A stretch of DNA of 64,000 nt, taken from NCBI RefSeq assembly GCF_900406815.1, contig NZ_OVCN01000008.1, forward strand, positions 1-64,000, given 5' to 3'. This document shows, piece after piece, positions 48,145 to 58,353 of this stretch (position 1 is the stretch's first letter; each line of letters opens with the position of its first letter). The notes under the pieces were generated by a model. It did not search any database, had not been told where the DNA came from, and saw only the letters and a list, made by a program, of their open reading frames with translations. The translations under genes were made by a program, and so were the position numbers. Origin of the DNA: Acinetobacter haemolyticus. Lineage in GTDB: Bacteria; Pseudomonadota; Gammaproteobacteria; Pseudomonadales; Moraxellaceae.

Positions 48145-49233
48145 TTATGGATTTGGCTCAAAAGTCCAAGTTCGCTGTCCAAAGAACTGCCCAATAGCTG
48201 AACTATCTCCTTGTTTCCAATTGATCAATTTCAGTTTTCGGATTGCTGTAATGGCTTGTTCATTATATGCAAAGCACCCTTTTTCTAATTGAGCAACGCG
48301 AAGTTCCTGACTTAATAGAAGTCCTTCTTTAATTCTACTATCGAAATCAAAATTAGAGTTCTTAAGTTCTTCTAACCGTTTGCTCTCATAATCCAAACTT
48401 AGTGCAGCATCCCATATTAATGGTGAAGTTAAGACTGCACGGAATGTTTGAGCATCGGTATTTCCAGCAATACCGAAAGTGCCCCAACTATCGTATTTAT
48501 TGACTAAAAAAATCCAATCCAAATTATGCCAATTCCCCCAAAACAAGTCATAATCTGCTTTATTCGCATGAGAATTTAAATTCTCGTATGTATTTAGAAT
48601 ATTTTCTCTCTCCTGCTTGAATGATTGATTATCAAAAACAAAATTTAAAGTAATATAGGGTTGATTCCATTGTGTTTCTTTTAAGCGATAACAAGAACTA
48701 CCTTTTGGGAAAGTGGCATCTTTATAATTTTGATAAAATTTAACCAATTCTTGATCCAAGCGATCATTTAGCTCGTTATTCAAATTAAACGTTTCACGAT
48801 ACCCAGGCAACACACGATCAAATATATTTTCGCCATCCAAATTTAAAAGTTCAAAAGTTAAATTTTGCTTTAGTTCTGGTAAACGCTCATAGGTCCACAG
48901 TGTTGGAGAAACTCTCTTGATCAGATTACTTTGTGGGGTATTAATTTCAAAAATCTTATTTTCAGTCAGAATCTTCAAATCTAAGGGTTCATTATGTGAC
49001 TTTGAAAAATTAATTTCATTATTTCTTATCGAATACTTTGTGATTTCAAAAGAGTCAAAAATATAACCTTCAGAGAAAAGTGGTTTTTGATAATAAACTT
49101 GATATAAGGCCTCATCATTCTTAACATCTGTTTCGGCTTTTCTTTTCTCGCTAGAACTTCCTCCACATGCTGTTAAAATAAACCCCGAACTAAGTATAAA
49201 AAATACACCTATTTTTCTCGAATAAAACTTCAT
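48145..49233 (-). CDS. Lipoprotein of unknown function
   Basis: A 362-residue predicted lipoprotein. The signal peptide ends ILTAC (Cys about 23), followed by GGSSS and a charged linker. The mature part is rich in Asn, Lys, Tyr and Trp, with a Cys in SSCYRL and another in KGCFAYNEQ near the C-terminus that may pair. It is predicted mixed alpha/beta. I do not recognise the family. Ribosome site AAGGAAA precedes the ATG at 49233. AT-rich composition and codon use differ somewhat from the housekeeping neighbours. Confidence 0.77.
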   Translation of the reverse strand: MKFYSRKIGVFFILSSGFILTACGGSSSEKRKAETDVKNDEALYQVYYQKPLFSEGYIFDSFEITKYSIRNNEINFSKSHNEPLDLKILTENKIFEINTPQSNLIKRVSPTLWTYERLPELKQNLTFELLNLDGENIFDRVLPGYRETFNLNNELNDRLDQELVKFYQNYKDATFPKGSSCYRLKETQWNQPYITLNFVFDNQSFKQERENILNTYENLNSHANKADYDLFWGNWHNLDWIFLVNKYDSWGTFGIAGNTDAQTFRAVLTSPLIWDAALSLDYESKRLEELKNSNFDFDSRIKEGLLLSQELRVAQLEKGCFAYNEQAITAIRKLKLINWKQGDSSAIGQFFGQRTWTFEPNP

Positions 49234-49311
49234 ATATTTCCTTTTAATTTTAGTCTTATTAAATCGACAAAAAGAATAACAAGAGTAAATATAGCAAACA
49301 ACAAAATTTCT

Positions 49312-49623
49312 TTATTTTTTATTCCCGGTTTTAATCATCATTTCTAGAACACTAACTAACTCAGCATTCTGTTTTTCCAAAGCAGCAACATTCGCTATGG
49401 TTTTATCTAATACTTCTTGTTGCACATGCATTTTTTTGGCCATGTCTTGCATGATTTCTAAACCTTTCTTCAGATGTAACTCCAAATGCAAAACTTTTTC
49501 TTCAACTTGCAATACCTGAGCATCATATGTTGGTTCTGACTGCGTTTTAAATTGAAACCAAAATAAAAATATAACCGCCAATAATAAAATAGCAATAAAT
49601 CCCCACATCAACATAAATGTCAT
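49312..49623 (-). CDS. Small single-span protein with coiled coil
   Basis: A 103-residue protein. Residues 4-25 form one strongly hydrophobic span (WGFIAILLLAVIFLFWF), then from about 35 to 95 a heptad-like helix with many Leu, Val, Met, Lys, Glu and Gln, a likely coiled coil in the cytoplasm or periplasm. Good ribosome site GGAG ahead of ATG 49623. It starts 34 bases downstream of the dehydrogenase gene on the same strand, so cotranscription is likely. Function unknown. Confidence 0.72.
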   Translation of the reverse strand: MTFMLMWGFIAILLLAVIFLFWFQFKTQSEPTYDAQVLQVEEKVLHLELHLKKGLEIMQDMAKKMHVQQEVLDKTIANVAALEKQNAELVSVLEMMIKTGNKK

Positions 49624-49656
49624 TTAAGTCTCCAAATTATTTTTTAGTTATAAAAT

Positions 49657-50682
49657 TTATGAGTCGAACGACTCACACAAATCGAGTAAACGATTTGCGT
49701 ATCCCCATTCATTATCATACCACGCAAAAACTTTTGCTTGATGACCGACAACCATGGTCTGAGTTAAATCTACAATTAAGGAATATGGCGAATGATTAAA
49801 ATCGCTAGAGACAAGATCTTCATCGGTCACTTGCATAATCTGTGCATAATCAGACTGTGCAGCCTTGATTAATATTTCATTTACTTTATGCACCGTAATT
49901 GGTGAATGCGATACAAAGGTTAAATCAATGGCTGCAACATTAATTGTTGGCACTCGGATGGAATAACCATCTATTCGATTTTCCATTTTCGGCATAACAC
50001 GTTTCAATGCACCTAAAGCACTTGAAGTCGTTGGAATGATATTCTGACCAGAAGCCCGTGCTCTGCGTAAATCACGATGTGCATGATCCAAAACGGATTG
50101 ATCTGCAGTAACCGCATGGATTTCAGTCATTAAAGCTGTATCAATACCAAAAGCATCATCAATAATCTTCACTAAAGGGACTAATGCTTGCGTAGTACAT
50201 GAAACACTAGAAATGATCTGATCAGTTGCTTTTACATCAGCATGGTTTACACCATAAACAATTGCAGCATCTACACTATCAAATGGAGCCGCACCGATAA
50301 TGACGCGTTTTGCCCCTGCTTCAATATGACGAGTTGCGTCTGCTCTTGAACGGAATAACCCCGTACACTCCAGCACCACATCGATCTCTAAATCTTTCCA
50401 GGGAAGCAACTCAGGCTGCTCTTGTTTAAATACCTGTATTTTAAGCTGACGCTGATTGGAGTGAATATTCAAAAAAATATGTTGGTTTTCAATCTGAATT
50501 TCAACCTGTCCAGCAAAGCGTCCATGGGTTGTGTCGTACTTAAATAAATGCACCAACGTTTGTACATCAGCGATATCATTAATCGCAACGATCTCAAATT
50601 GAAACTGTTTGGGATTTTCAAACCATGCACGTAATACATTCCGGCCAATCCGACCAAATCCATTGATAGCGATACGTTGCAT
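49657..50682 (-). CDS. GAPDH/erythrose-4-phosphate dehydrogenase family enzyme
   Basis: A 341-residue NAD-dependent aldehyde dehydrogenase of the Gap/Epd family. The Rossmann motif INGFGRIGRNVLRAW is at residues 5-19. The catalytic Cys lies in SSVSCTTQALVPLV (about residue 155); GAPDH and E. coli Epd have Asn where this has Gln, after CTT. DLRRARASGQNIIP and RVPTINVAAIDLTF resemble Epd more than glycolytic GapA, as does WYDNEWGYANRLLDL. Epd makes 4-phosphoerythronate for pyridoxal phosphate synthesis, but no pdxB or pgk/fba is adjacent. I leave the substrate open. Confidence 0.8.
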   Translation of the reverse strand: MQRIAINGFGRIGRNVLRAWFENPKQFQFEIVAINDIADVQTLVHLFKYDTTHGRFAGQVEIQIENQHIFLNIHSNQRQLKIQVFKQEQPELLPWKDLEIDVVLECTGLFRSRADATRHIEAGAKRVIIGAAPFDSVDAAIVYGVNHADVKATDQIISSVSCTTQALVPLVKIIDDAFGIDTALMTEIHAVTADQSVLDHAHRDLRRARASGQNIIPTTSSALGALKRVMPKMENRIDGYSIRVPTINVAAIDLTFVSHSPITVHKVNEILIKAAQSDYAQIMQVTDEDLVSSDFNHSPYSLIVDLTQTMVVGHQAKVFAWYDNEWGYANRLLDLCESFDS

Positions 50683-50803
50683 GCAGAGCCCTTGTTCATC
50701 AAAACATCATCATTTATGTGTTATATGGTAAAACATGAACCGCGCTGTTGAATATAGATTTTTAGCTTAAACACAGTTTTATATGATATTGCTTGTAAAA
50801 TCG

Positions 50804-50832
50804 TTGGTCGGACAGGTATTTTCCGTTATAAT
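50804..50832 (+). promoter_or_regulatory. Sigma-70 promoter of alaS
   Basis: TTGGTC (50804-50809) and a perfect TATAAT (50827-50832) are 17 bases apart. The start codon is about 105 bases downstream, leaving a leader of nearly 100 bases. Confidence 0.78.
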
Positions 50833-50937
50833 TTAGCACTTTTAAAATCCATGCCATGTGATTGGTTCAATTGTAGAACATCGAACAATGACCTTAATTG
50901 CATATAGCCAAATTCAAAATTATGGAGTGTCTTGGTT

Positions 50938-53586
50938 GTGAGTACTCGTTTTATGACATCAGCTGAAATTCGTGAAGCATTTTTGCGTTACTTTGAATCG
51001 CAAGGGCATACACGTGTCGCTTCGAGCTCACTCGTTCCCGCCAACGACCCAACTTTGCTGTTTACCAATGCTGGTATGAACCAGTTTAAAGACTGTTTTC
51101 TTGGTTTAGAAAAGCGTGACTATGTTCGCGCTGTTTCATCACAGAAATGTGTCCGTGCGGGTGGTAAACACAATGACCTTGATAATGTCGGTTATACAGC
51201 ACGCCACCACACATTCTTTGAAATGTTGGGTAACTTCTCATTTGGTGATTATTTCAAACAAAATGCACTCAAGTTTGCATGGGAATTTTTAACCAGCGAA
51301 CAATGGCTAGGTTTACCTAAAGATCGTTTGTATGTCACGGTTTATCATACCGATGACGAAGCGTTTGACATCTGGAATAAAGAAATCGGCGTAGATGCTG
51401 AACGTATTATCCGTATTGGCGATAATAAAGGTGGTCAATACGCTTCTGATAACTTCTGGGCAATGGGTGATACAGGACCTTGTGGTCCTTGTTCAGAAAT
51501 TTTCTACGATCATGGCGATCATATCTGGGGTGGTTTACCAGGTACACCAGAAGAAGACGGCGATCGCTTTATTGAAATCTGGAACAACGTTTTCATGCAG
51601 TTCAACCGTACTGCGGATGGCGTGATGCACCCTCTCCCAGCACCTTCTGTTGATACAGGAATGGGCTTAGAGCGTATTTCTGCGGTACTTCAACACGTCA
51701 ACTCGAACTATGAAATTGACCTGTTCCAACATTTATTAAAAGCGGCTGCCAATATCATCGGTATCGAAGATGAAGGTCAACCGTCACTCCGTGTGGTTGC
51801 TGATCATGCGCGTTCTTGCTGTTTCTTGATTGCTGATGGTGTGAACCCTTCAAATGAAGGTCGCGGTTACGTACTACGTCGTATTATTCGTCGTGCTGTA
51901 CGTCATGGTAACAAGCTTGGGGCTACTGGCACATTCTTCTATAAAATGTTGCAACCTTTAATTGAGGTTATGGGCGAAGCTTATCCTGAGCTTGCGGCAC
52001 GCAAAGATGTCATTGAAGCAACTTTAATCCGTGAAGAAGAACAATTTGCTAAAACACTTGAACAAGGTTTGAAATTGCTCGAAGGTGAACTTGCACAACT
52101 TAAAGGTAAAGTGATTGCAGGTGAAACGGTATTTAAACTTTACGATACTTACGGTTTCCCGACTGACTTAACTGCGGATATCGCACGTGAGCGTGATCTT
52201 ACAATTGATGAAGCTGGCTTTGAAATCGAAATGGCTGCTCAACGTCAACGCGCACGTGATGCCGGAAAGTTCGCCGTAGACTACAACAACATTGTTAAAG
52301 TTGAAGGCGAAACACAGTTCGACGGTTATGAAGCTACGAATGGTCAAGGTCAAATTATTGCGATCTATAAAGATGGTATTCAAGTTGACGAGATCAATGA
52401 AGGTGATGAAGCACTAATTGTATTGAATCAAACGCCTTTCTACGCTGAAAGCGGTGGTCAAATCGGTGATACAGGTATTTTCAAGAACGATACGGGTATT
52501 TTTGAAGTACAAGATACCAAAAAATCTGGTGGCGCGTTTGTTCACCAAGGTATCGTAACTGTAGGTAGCTTAAAAGCAACTCAAAGTGTTGAAGCTACTG
52601 TTAAAGCTGACATTCGTGCTGCAACTGCACGTAACCACTCTGCAACACACCTTCTCCATGCAGCTTTACGCCAAATCTTAGGTGATCACGTTCAGCAAAA
52701 AGGTTCTCTCGTTGCTAGCGACATTTTACGTTTTGACTTTGCAAATGACCAACCTGTGACATTTGATCAGTTGCAACAAATCGAACGTTTGGTTAACGCT
52801 GAAGTTCTTGCAAATACACCAGTAACCACTGAACTACTTGATATCGAAACAGCCAAAGCCAAAGGTGCAATGATGTTGTTCGGTGAAAAGTACGGTGACG
52901 AAGTTCGTGTGTTATCTATGGGTTCATTGATTGAAGACAAGAACTTCTCTATTGAGCTGTGTGGTGGTATTCACGTGAAGCGTACTGGTGATATTGGTTT
53001 ATTCAAAATCACTTCTGAAGGTGGTGTTGCTGCCGGCGTACGCCGTATTGAAGCAGTTACTGGTACTCAAGCACTTGAAGTCGTTCAAAAAGCAGATACT
53101 GACATTCAAACGATCAACGGTTTGTTGAAAGCTCAAAAAGATCAAACGGTTGAGAAAGTTGAAGCGGTTGTTGAAACAGCTTCTAGTTTGCAAAAGCAAA
53201 TCGAACAACTGAATCAGAAATTGGCAAGTTTCCAAGCAGCTGAATTACTGGATCAAGTGAAAGAAATTGCGGGACGTCAAACACTCATTACCACAGTCAA
53301 AGGTTTAGATGCCAAATCATTACGCAATTTACATGATAGCGTAAAATCAAAATTGGAAGATGCAGTCATTATTTTAGCTGGCGTTGAAGGCGATAAAGTG
53401 AGTTTAATCGCATCTGTCGCTAAACAATATACTGCAAATCTAAAGGCAGGTGACATCATCAAACACTTAGCTCAAGAACTAGGTGGTAAAGGTGGTGGTA
53501 AACCTGACTTAGCACAAGGTGGCGCGCCACTAAACGAGAAGTTCGATCAAGTCTTTGCAGCACTCCCTGCTTGGCTTGAGCAATAA
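50938..53586 (+). CDS. alaS: Alanyl-tRNA synthetase
   Basis: An 882-residue class II synthetase that charges tRNA-Ala. Catalytic domain with motif blocks [23 protein letters not shown] and [10 protein letters not shown]; editing domain with the zinc motif [12 protein letters not shown] and [14 protein letters not shown]-terminal coiled-coil/DHHA1 region ending [15 protein letters not shown]. Start: GTG at 50938 with GGAG at 50924-50927 ten bases away; ATG at 50953 gives [10 protein letters not shown], the start used for many homologues, and is a fair alternative. Confidence 0.96.
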   Translation: MSTRFMTSAEIREAFLRYFESQGHTRVASSSLVPANDPTLLFTNAGMNQFKDCFLGLEKRDYVRAVSSQKCVRAGGKHNDLDNVGYTARHHTFFEMLGNFSFGDYFKQNALKFAWEFLTSEQWLGLPKDRLYVTVYHTDDEAFDIWNKEIGVDAERIIRIGDNKGGQYASDNFWAMGDTGPCGPCSEIFYDHGDHIWGGLPGTPEEDGDRFIEIWNNVFMQFNRTADGVMHPLPAPSVDTGMGLERISAVLQHVNSNYEIDLFQHLLKAAANIIGIEDEGQPSLRVVADHARSCCFLIADGVNPSNEGRGYVLRRIIRRAVRHGNKLGATGTFFYKMLQPLIEVMGEAYPELAARKDVIEATLIREEEQFAKTLEQGLKLLEGELAQLKGKVIAGETVFKLYDTYGFPTDLTADIARERDLTIDEAGFEIEMAAQRQRARDAGKFAVDYNNIVKVEGETQFDGYEATNGQGQIIAIYKDGIQVDEINEGDEALIVLNQTPFYAESGGQIGDTGIFKNDTGIFEVQDTKKSGGAFVHQGIVTVGSLKATQSVEATVKADIRAATARNHSATHLLHAALRQILGDHVQQKGSLVASDILRFDFANDQPVTFDQLQQIERLVNAEVLANTPVTTELLDIETAKAKGAMMLFGEKYGDEVRVLSMGSLIEDKNFSIELCGGIHVKRTGDIGLFKITSEGGVAAGVRRIEAVTGTQALEVVQKADTDIQTINGLLKAQKDQTVEKVEAVVETASSLQKQIEQLNQKLASFQAAELLDQVKEIAGRQTLITTVKGLDAKSLRNLHDSVKSKLEDAVIILAGVEGDKVSLIASVAKQYTANLKAGDIIKHLAQELGGKGGGKPDLAQGGAPLNEKFDQVFAALPAWLEQ

Positions 53587-53606
53587 GAACTTCACTTTTG
53601 TGTAAC

Positions 53607-53630
53607 TGACCCTGATGCCTCTCAGGGTCA
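53607..53630 (+). other. Hairpin between alaS and lysC
   Basis: TGACCCTG (53607-53614) pairs with CAGGGTCA (53623-53630) around eight bases. No T-tract follows, so transcription may continue into lysC 20 bases later; it could set relative expression. Confidence 0.45.
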
Positions 53631-53649
53631 TGGCTTATATGGAACAACT

Positions 53650-54930
53650 ATGGCATTAATCGTTCAAAAATATGGCGGTACCTCTATGGGTACTCCTGAG
53701 CGCATTTTAAATGTTGCTCGTCGTGTCAAGCGCTGGCATGATCATGGTCACAAAGTGGTCGTGGTCGTATCTGCAATGAGTGGTGAAACTAACCGCTTAC
53801 TTGCGCTTGCTAAAGCCATTACCAGCACCCCTGACCCACGTGAACTTGATCAAATGGTGTCAACGGGTGAACAAGTAACGATTTCCATGTTAGCTATGGC
53901 ACTTAATTCTATTGGTGTAGAAGCTAAATCATATACGGGTCGTCAAGTTGGAATCAAAACCGACAGCGCGTTTACCAAAGCACGTATCGAATCAATAGAT
54001 ACCGATGTGATGACCAAAGATTTAGATGCAGGTCGTGTTCTGGTGGTTGCTGGTTTCCAAGGCTTTGATGCGGATGGCAATACGACAACTTTAGGTCGTG
54101 GTGGATCAGACACCTCAGGTGTTGCAATTGCAGCTGCGTTAAAAGCGGATGAATGTCAGATCTACACTGATGTAGATGGCGTTTATACGACTGACCCTCG
54201 TGTTGCACCTAAAGCAAAGAAAGTTGACCGTATTTCTTTTGAAGAAATGCTAGAAATGGCATCTTTAGGTTCAAAGGTTTTACAAATTCGCTCTGTTGAA
54301 TTCGCTGGTAAATATCAAGTTCCATTACGTGTATTATCAAGTTTTGATAATGACGATGACGGCGCGTTCGATGAAGAATTCAAACAAAATGTAGGCACAC
54401 TAATTACGACTGAGGCGGAAGACGATATGGAACAACCAATCATCGCAGGTATTGCATTTAACCGTGACGAAGCAAAATTAACGATTCTAGGCGTTCCTGA
54501 TGAGCCTGGTATTGCATCTAAAATCTTGTCGCCAATTAGTAATGCCAACATCGAAGTGGATATGATTATCCAAAATGTAGAAGAAGATGGTACAACTGAT
54601 TTTACATTTACCGTAAATCGTACTGATCTTGCCAAGGCAAAAGCGATTTTAGAACAAACAGCAAGCAGCATTGAAGGATGTGAAGTTGTTACGCGTGACG
54701 ATATTGTTAAAGTCTCTATCGTGGGTGTTGGCATGCGCTCACATGCGGGTGTTGCAAGTAAAATGTTCACTGCTTTGGCTGAAGAAAGCATTAATATTCT
54801 CATGATTTCTACATCAGAAATTAAAATTTCTGTGTTAATCGAAGAAAATTATTTAGAACTAGCAGTTCGTTGTTTACACACAGCTTTTGGTCTAGACCGT
54901 GAGCATGGTGAAAGCAGCGCACGTGCTTAA
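53650..54930 (+). CDS. lysC: Aspartate kinase
   Basis: A 426-residue aspartokinase, first step to lysine, threonine and methionine. The kinase domain opens with VQKYGGTSMGTPERI and has TDVDGVYTTDPRV; two ACT domains (about 270-345 and 350-415) bind feedback amino acids. No internal alternative start with strong signal was seen, though enzymes of this subclass often make a separate beta subunit from within the gene. alaS-lysC-csrA is the same order as in Pseudomonas. Confidence 0.95.
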   Translation: MALIVQKYGGTSMGTPERILNVARRVKRWHDHGHKVVVVVSAMSGETNRLLALAKAITSTPDPRELDQMVSTGEQVTISMLAMALNSIGVEAKSYTGRQVGIKTDSAFTKARIESIDTDVMTKDLDAGRVLVVAGFQGFDADGNTTTLGRGGSDTSGVAIAAALKADECQIYTDVDGVYTTDPRVAPKAKKVDRISFEEMLEMASLGSKVLQIRSVEFAGKYQVPLRVLSSFDNDDDGAFDEEFKQNVGTLITTEAEDDMEQPIIAGIAFNRDEAKLTILGVPDEPGIASKILSPISNANIEVDMIIQNVEEDGTTDFTFTVNRTDLAKAKAILEQTASSIEGCEVVTRDDIVKVSIVGVGMRSHAGVASKMFTALAEESINILMISTSEIKISVLIEENYLELAVRCLHTAFGLDREHGESSARA

Positions 54931-54970
54931 TTTGTAGCTAGTTAAATATTTACTTTCAAGTAAATAATAA

Positions 54971-55016
54971 AAAAAACAGAGCCACTATAGTTTTTTTTAT
55001 AGTGGCTCTGTTATAT
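54971..55016 (+). terminator. Terminator of lysC
   Basis: A perfect 15-bp stem (54975-54989 with 54998-55012) has a T-rich loop. The sequence after it is TATATTAG, so the U-tract is partly within the stem end. Confidence 0.75.
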
Positions 55017-55161
55017 TAGCGCAGAGGTTTTAAGAAAGTTCTCACAAAATTTACGAAAAAAATTTTTTACATAATTTTGTTAGAATTTTCTGTATATTAG
55101 GCTGTGCTTTCGAACAATGAATTCCCTGTCGCAAGTTTAAGCGTTTAGCAAGGAGATAAAC

Positions 55162-55425
55162 ATGCTGATTCTGACCCGTCGTGTCGGAGAAACATTAATG
55201 ATTGGGGATCAAGTCAGTGTTACTGTGCTTGGCGTAAAAGGCAATCAGGTGCGTATTGGTGTAAATGCTCCAAAAGAAGTTTCTGTGCATCGTGAGGAAA
55301 TTTACCAACGTATCCAACATGAACGTGCCATGCATGAGCATTTACAACATCTTGATCAAGATTATCAACATACGTATGAAGAAGAGAGTAATGATTTCTC
55401 TCAACATAATAACTTCAATCGTTAA
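55162..55425 (+). CDS. csrA: Carbon storage regulator CsrA
   Basis: An 87-residue dimeric RNA-binding protein that controls translation by binding GGA motifs near ribosome sites. [16 protein letters not shown] and [27 protein letters not shown] are the conserved core (residues 1-50), with the RNA-contact Arg44 in HREE. The tail after residue 55 is longer than in E. coli (61 residues in all) and His/Gln/Asp-rich, as in other Acinetobacter. Ribosome site AAGGAG. Confidence 0.97.
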   Translation: MLILTRRVGETLMIGDQVSVTVLGVKGNQVRIGVNAPKEVSVHREEIYQRIQHERAMHEHLQHLDQDYQHTYEEESNDFSQHNNFNR

Positions 55426-55440
55426 TATAGCGAATTCTTC

Positions 55441-55480
55441 AATAATTAAAGCGACTACAATAGTCGCTTTAATTATTTAT
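55441..55480. terminator. Bidirectional terminator csrA/rnhB
   Basis: A 17-bp perfect inverted repeat (55441-55457 with 55461-55477) around CAA. It serves both convergent genes and touches the rnhB stop codon. Confidence 0.85.
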
Positions 55481-56043
55481 AAGCCCAATGCTTTTCTAAC
55501 AGGAGCATAACTACGTCGGTGCTCGTCAATCACCCCGTGTATAGCTATAGCTTCAAAGTGCGCCTTGGTTGGATAGCCTTTGTGCTTAGCAAAACCATAA
55601 TTAGGATATTCCAAATCTAAAGCCTTCATTTGGCGATCACGTGTGACTTTAGCTAAAATACTCGCCGCACTAATCTCAGCATGCGTCGCATCACCACCAA
55701 CGATTGCTTCACAAGGAATGCTTATACCTTTGGGGATTTGATTACCATCTACTATCACTTTCACTGGTTGAGTCGCCAATGCTTCAACTGCTCGACGCAT
55801 CGCGAGAAAAGTGGCTTGTAAAATGTTGAATTCATCAATTTCCGCATGGCTTGCTTCAGCAATAGACCACGCGAGTGCTTTTTCTTGAATCTCTACAAAT
55901 AATTTTTCACGTTTCTTTTCAGTCAACTTTTTCGAGTCATTCAAGCCTTCAATTGGATTATTTGGGTCCAAAATTACAGCCGCAGCAACAACAGAACCAA
56001 CTAAAGGTCCTCGCCCTGCTTCGTCGACACCAGCAATCGTCAT
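55477..56043 (-). CDS. rnhB: Ribonuclease HII
   Basis: A 188-residue enzyme that cuts RNA in RNA/DNA hybrids and starts removal of single ribonucleotides from DNA. The signature [12 protein letters not shown] (residues 5-16) has the catalytic Asp-Glu; a further Asp lies in VIVDGNQIP and [19 protein letters not shown]. Length typical. It ends inside a bidirectional terminator. Confidence 0.96.
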   Translation of the reverse strand: MTIAGVDEAGRGPLVGSVVAAAVILDPNNPIEGLNDSKKLTEKKREKLFVEIQEKALAWSIAEASHAEIDEFNILQATFLAMRRAVEALATQPVKVIVDGNQIPKGISIPCEAIVGGDATHAEISAASILAKVTRDRQMKALDLEYPNYGFAKHKGYPTKAHFEAIAIHGVIDEHRRSYAPVRKALGL

Positions 56044-56060
56044 ATTACATCTCTCAACAA

Positions 56061-56078
56061 GAGGCTGATTACAGCCTC
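56061..56078 (-). terminator. Hairpin between the small lipoprotein and rnhB
   Basis: GAGGCTG (56061-56067) pairs with CAGCCTC (56072-56078) around ATTA. The following sequence on the minus strand, TTGTTG, is not a good U-tract, so read-through into rnhB is likely. Confidence 0.45.
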
Positions 56079-56083
56079 ATTCA

Positions 56084-56464
56084 TTATTTCGCTTGTTTTA
56101 ACGCTTCATTTACGCAAGTATTTACAGTTTCTGTAACCACTTTATTTACAATCATTGTACGCGCAGCAGGATCAACTGCGGCAGTTGCAAGATCAAAAGC
56201 AGTCACACTTTCAGGCGCTTTATCACTGACACAACCACATACATTGGTTTGAATCTCATTTCTTTGCTCAGTACTCATATAGCGTGTTGCTGTTTTCCAT
56301 GCAGCGATATTATTGATTTCATTTAAGCACTTCGCATTTACGGCAACTTTTAACGCGGCCATACCTAGTTGCTGTGAAGTCGTAGTTGGATTATTTGTAT
56401 CTGTTGCGGCACATCCTGCAAACGCTAAAACAAGTGGAGCAACAATCAATACTAATTTTTTCAT
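56084..56464 (-). CDS. Small cysteine-containing lipoprotein
   Basis: A 126-residue predicted lipoprotein. The signal ends AFAGC (Cys about 18). The mature part is mainly helical and has four Cys (NAKCLNE, VCGC and NTCVNE), which could form two disulfide bonds in the periplasm. Ala, Thr and Val are frequent. I do not recognise the family; related short lipoproteins occur in Acinetobacter. The rnhB start lies 41 bases downstream. Confidence 0.75.
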   Translation of the reverse strand: MKKLVLIVAPLVLAFAGCAATDTNNPTTTSQQLGMAALKVAVNAKCLNEINNIAAWKTATRYMSTEQRNEIQTNVCGCVSDKAPESVTAFDLATAAVDPAARTMIVNKVVTETVNTCVNEALKQAK

Positions 56465-56678
56465 AATTTTACCTACCTAAATTTTGGCAGGCGTATTGTG
56501 CCTAAACACGAGCGTTTATGATATGACCCAAATTCAATTTTACACAATAAAACAATTTAGCTTCTTACCGTTTGATTAAACGTTCTAAGGATAAAACGCT
56601 CTGTTACATATACTGAGTATGAGGAGATTATTCCCGTATTTAGAATTAATTTACTCATATCACAGCTAGGATGTTGCG

Positions 56679-57233
56679 ATGTCAACCTCAACACAATACT
56701 ATACACGTACCGCACAAGTATTGCATTGGCTCATGGCAGCGATTTTTATTGTTGCATGGCTTATTGGTTTTTATAGTGGAAATTTTCTCAGTTATGAAGC
56801 GGATGGTAGCTTCAAAGGCAGTGTCATTACCTTACATAAAAATATTGCAACGACGATTATTTTTTTGGTCCTCATTCGAATCTTTTGGCGTTATACCCAC
56901 CCTACTCCCCAGCTACCTGACACCATGTCTCCAATGATGAAAACTTTGGCACATGTTGGACATTTCCTGCTTTATTTAATGCTCTTAGCTTTACCAATCA
57001 CAGGCTGTTTATTTAGTTGGAGTGCTGGTCACCCTGCACCTGTTTTATACTTATTTGAAATACCAAGATTGGTTCAAGACAATCCTGAGCTTTTAGCCAT
57101 TGTTAAACCGCTACATATTTATTTGTCTTGGTTTGCAGGTTTATTGATTGTTGGTCATGGATTAGCGGCTATTAAACATCACTTTATTGATAAAGATAAT
57201 GTCTTACTAAGCATGCTAAAACAACCTAAGTAA
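56679..57233 (+). CDS. Cytochrome b561
   Basis: A 184-residue inner-membrane diheme cytochrome with four spans. Heme His candidates: QVLHWLMAAIF (span 1), TLHKNIATTI (span 2) and LHIYLSWFAGLLIVGHGLAAIKHH (spans 3-4). It can pass electrons between quinol and periplasmic acceptors or scavenge superoxide, as known for the family. Start ATG 56679 follows AGCTAGG; the ATG at 56671 is out of frame. Confidence 0.92.
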   Translation: MSTSTQYYTRTAQVLHWLMAAIFIVAWLIGFYSGNFLSYEADGSFKGSVITLHKNIATTIIFLVLIRIFWRYTHPTPQLPDTMSPMMKTLAHVGHFLLYLMLLALPITGCLFSWSAGHPAPVLYLFEIPRLVQDNPELLAIVKPLHIYLSWFAGLLIVGHGLAAIKHHFIDKDNVLLSMLKQPK

Positions 57234-57244
57234 ATCTTTGGATG

Positions 57245-57272
57245 TAAAAAAACCGCATGATGCGGTTTTTTT
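57245..57272. terminator. Bidirectional terminator cytochrome b561/deaminase
   Basis: AAAACCGCA pairs with TGCGGTTTT around TGA (57258-57260), with A and T tracts on both sides. Confidence 0.9.
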
Positions 57273-57276
57273 ATAT

Positions 57277-58326
<1,050 letters not shown>

Positions 58327-58353
58327 TTAAAAGGTTTCTAATTTTTAAGCGAC

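Noticed and set aside
54315..54803. 162-codon minus-strand frame within lysC
   Set aside because: Lies wholly inside the conserved aspartokinase gene; no start signals.
56671..56937. 88-codon frame starting at the ATG eight bases before the cytochrome b561 gene
   Set aside because: Out of frame with the conserved cytochrome; product unrecognisable.
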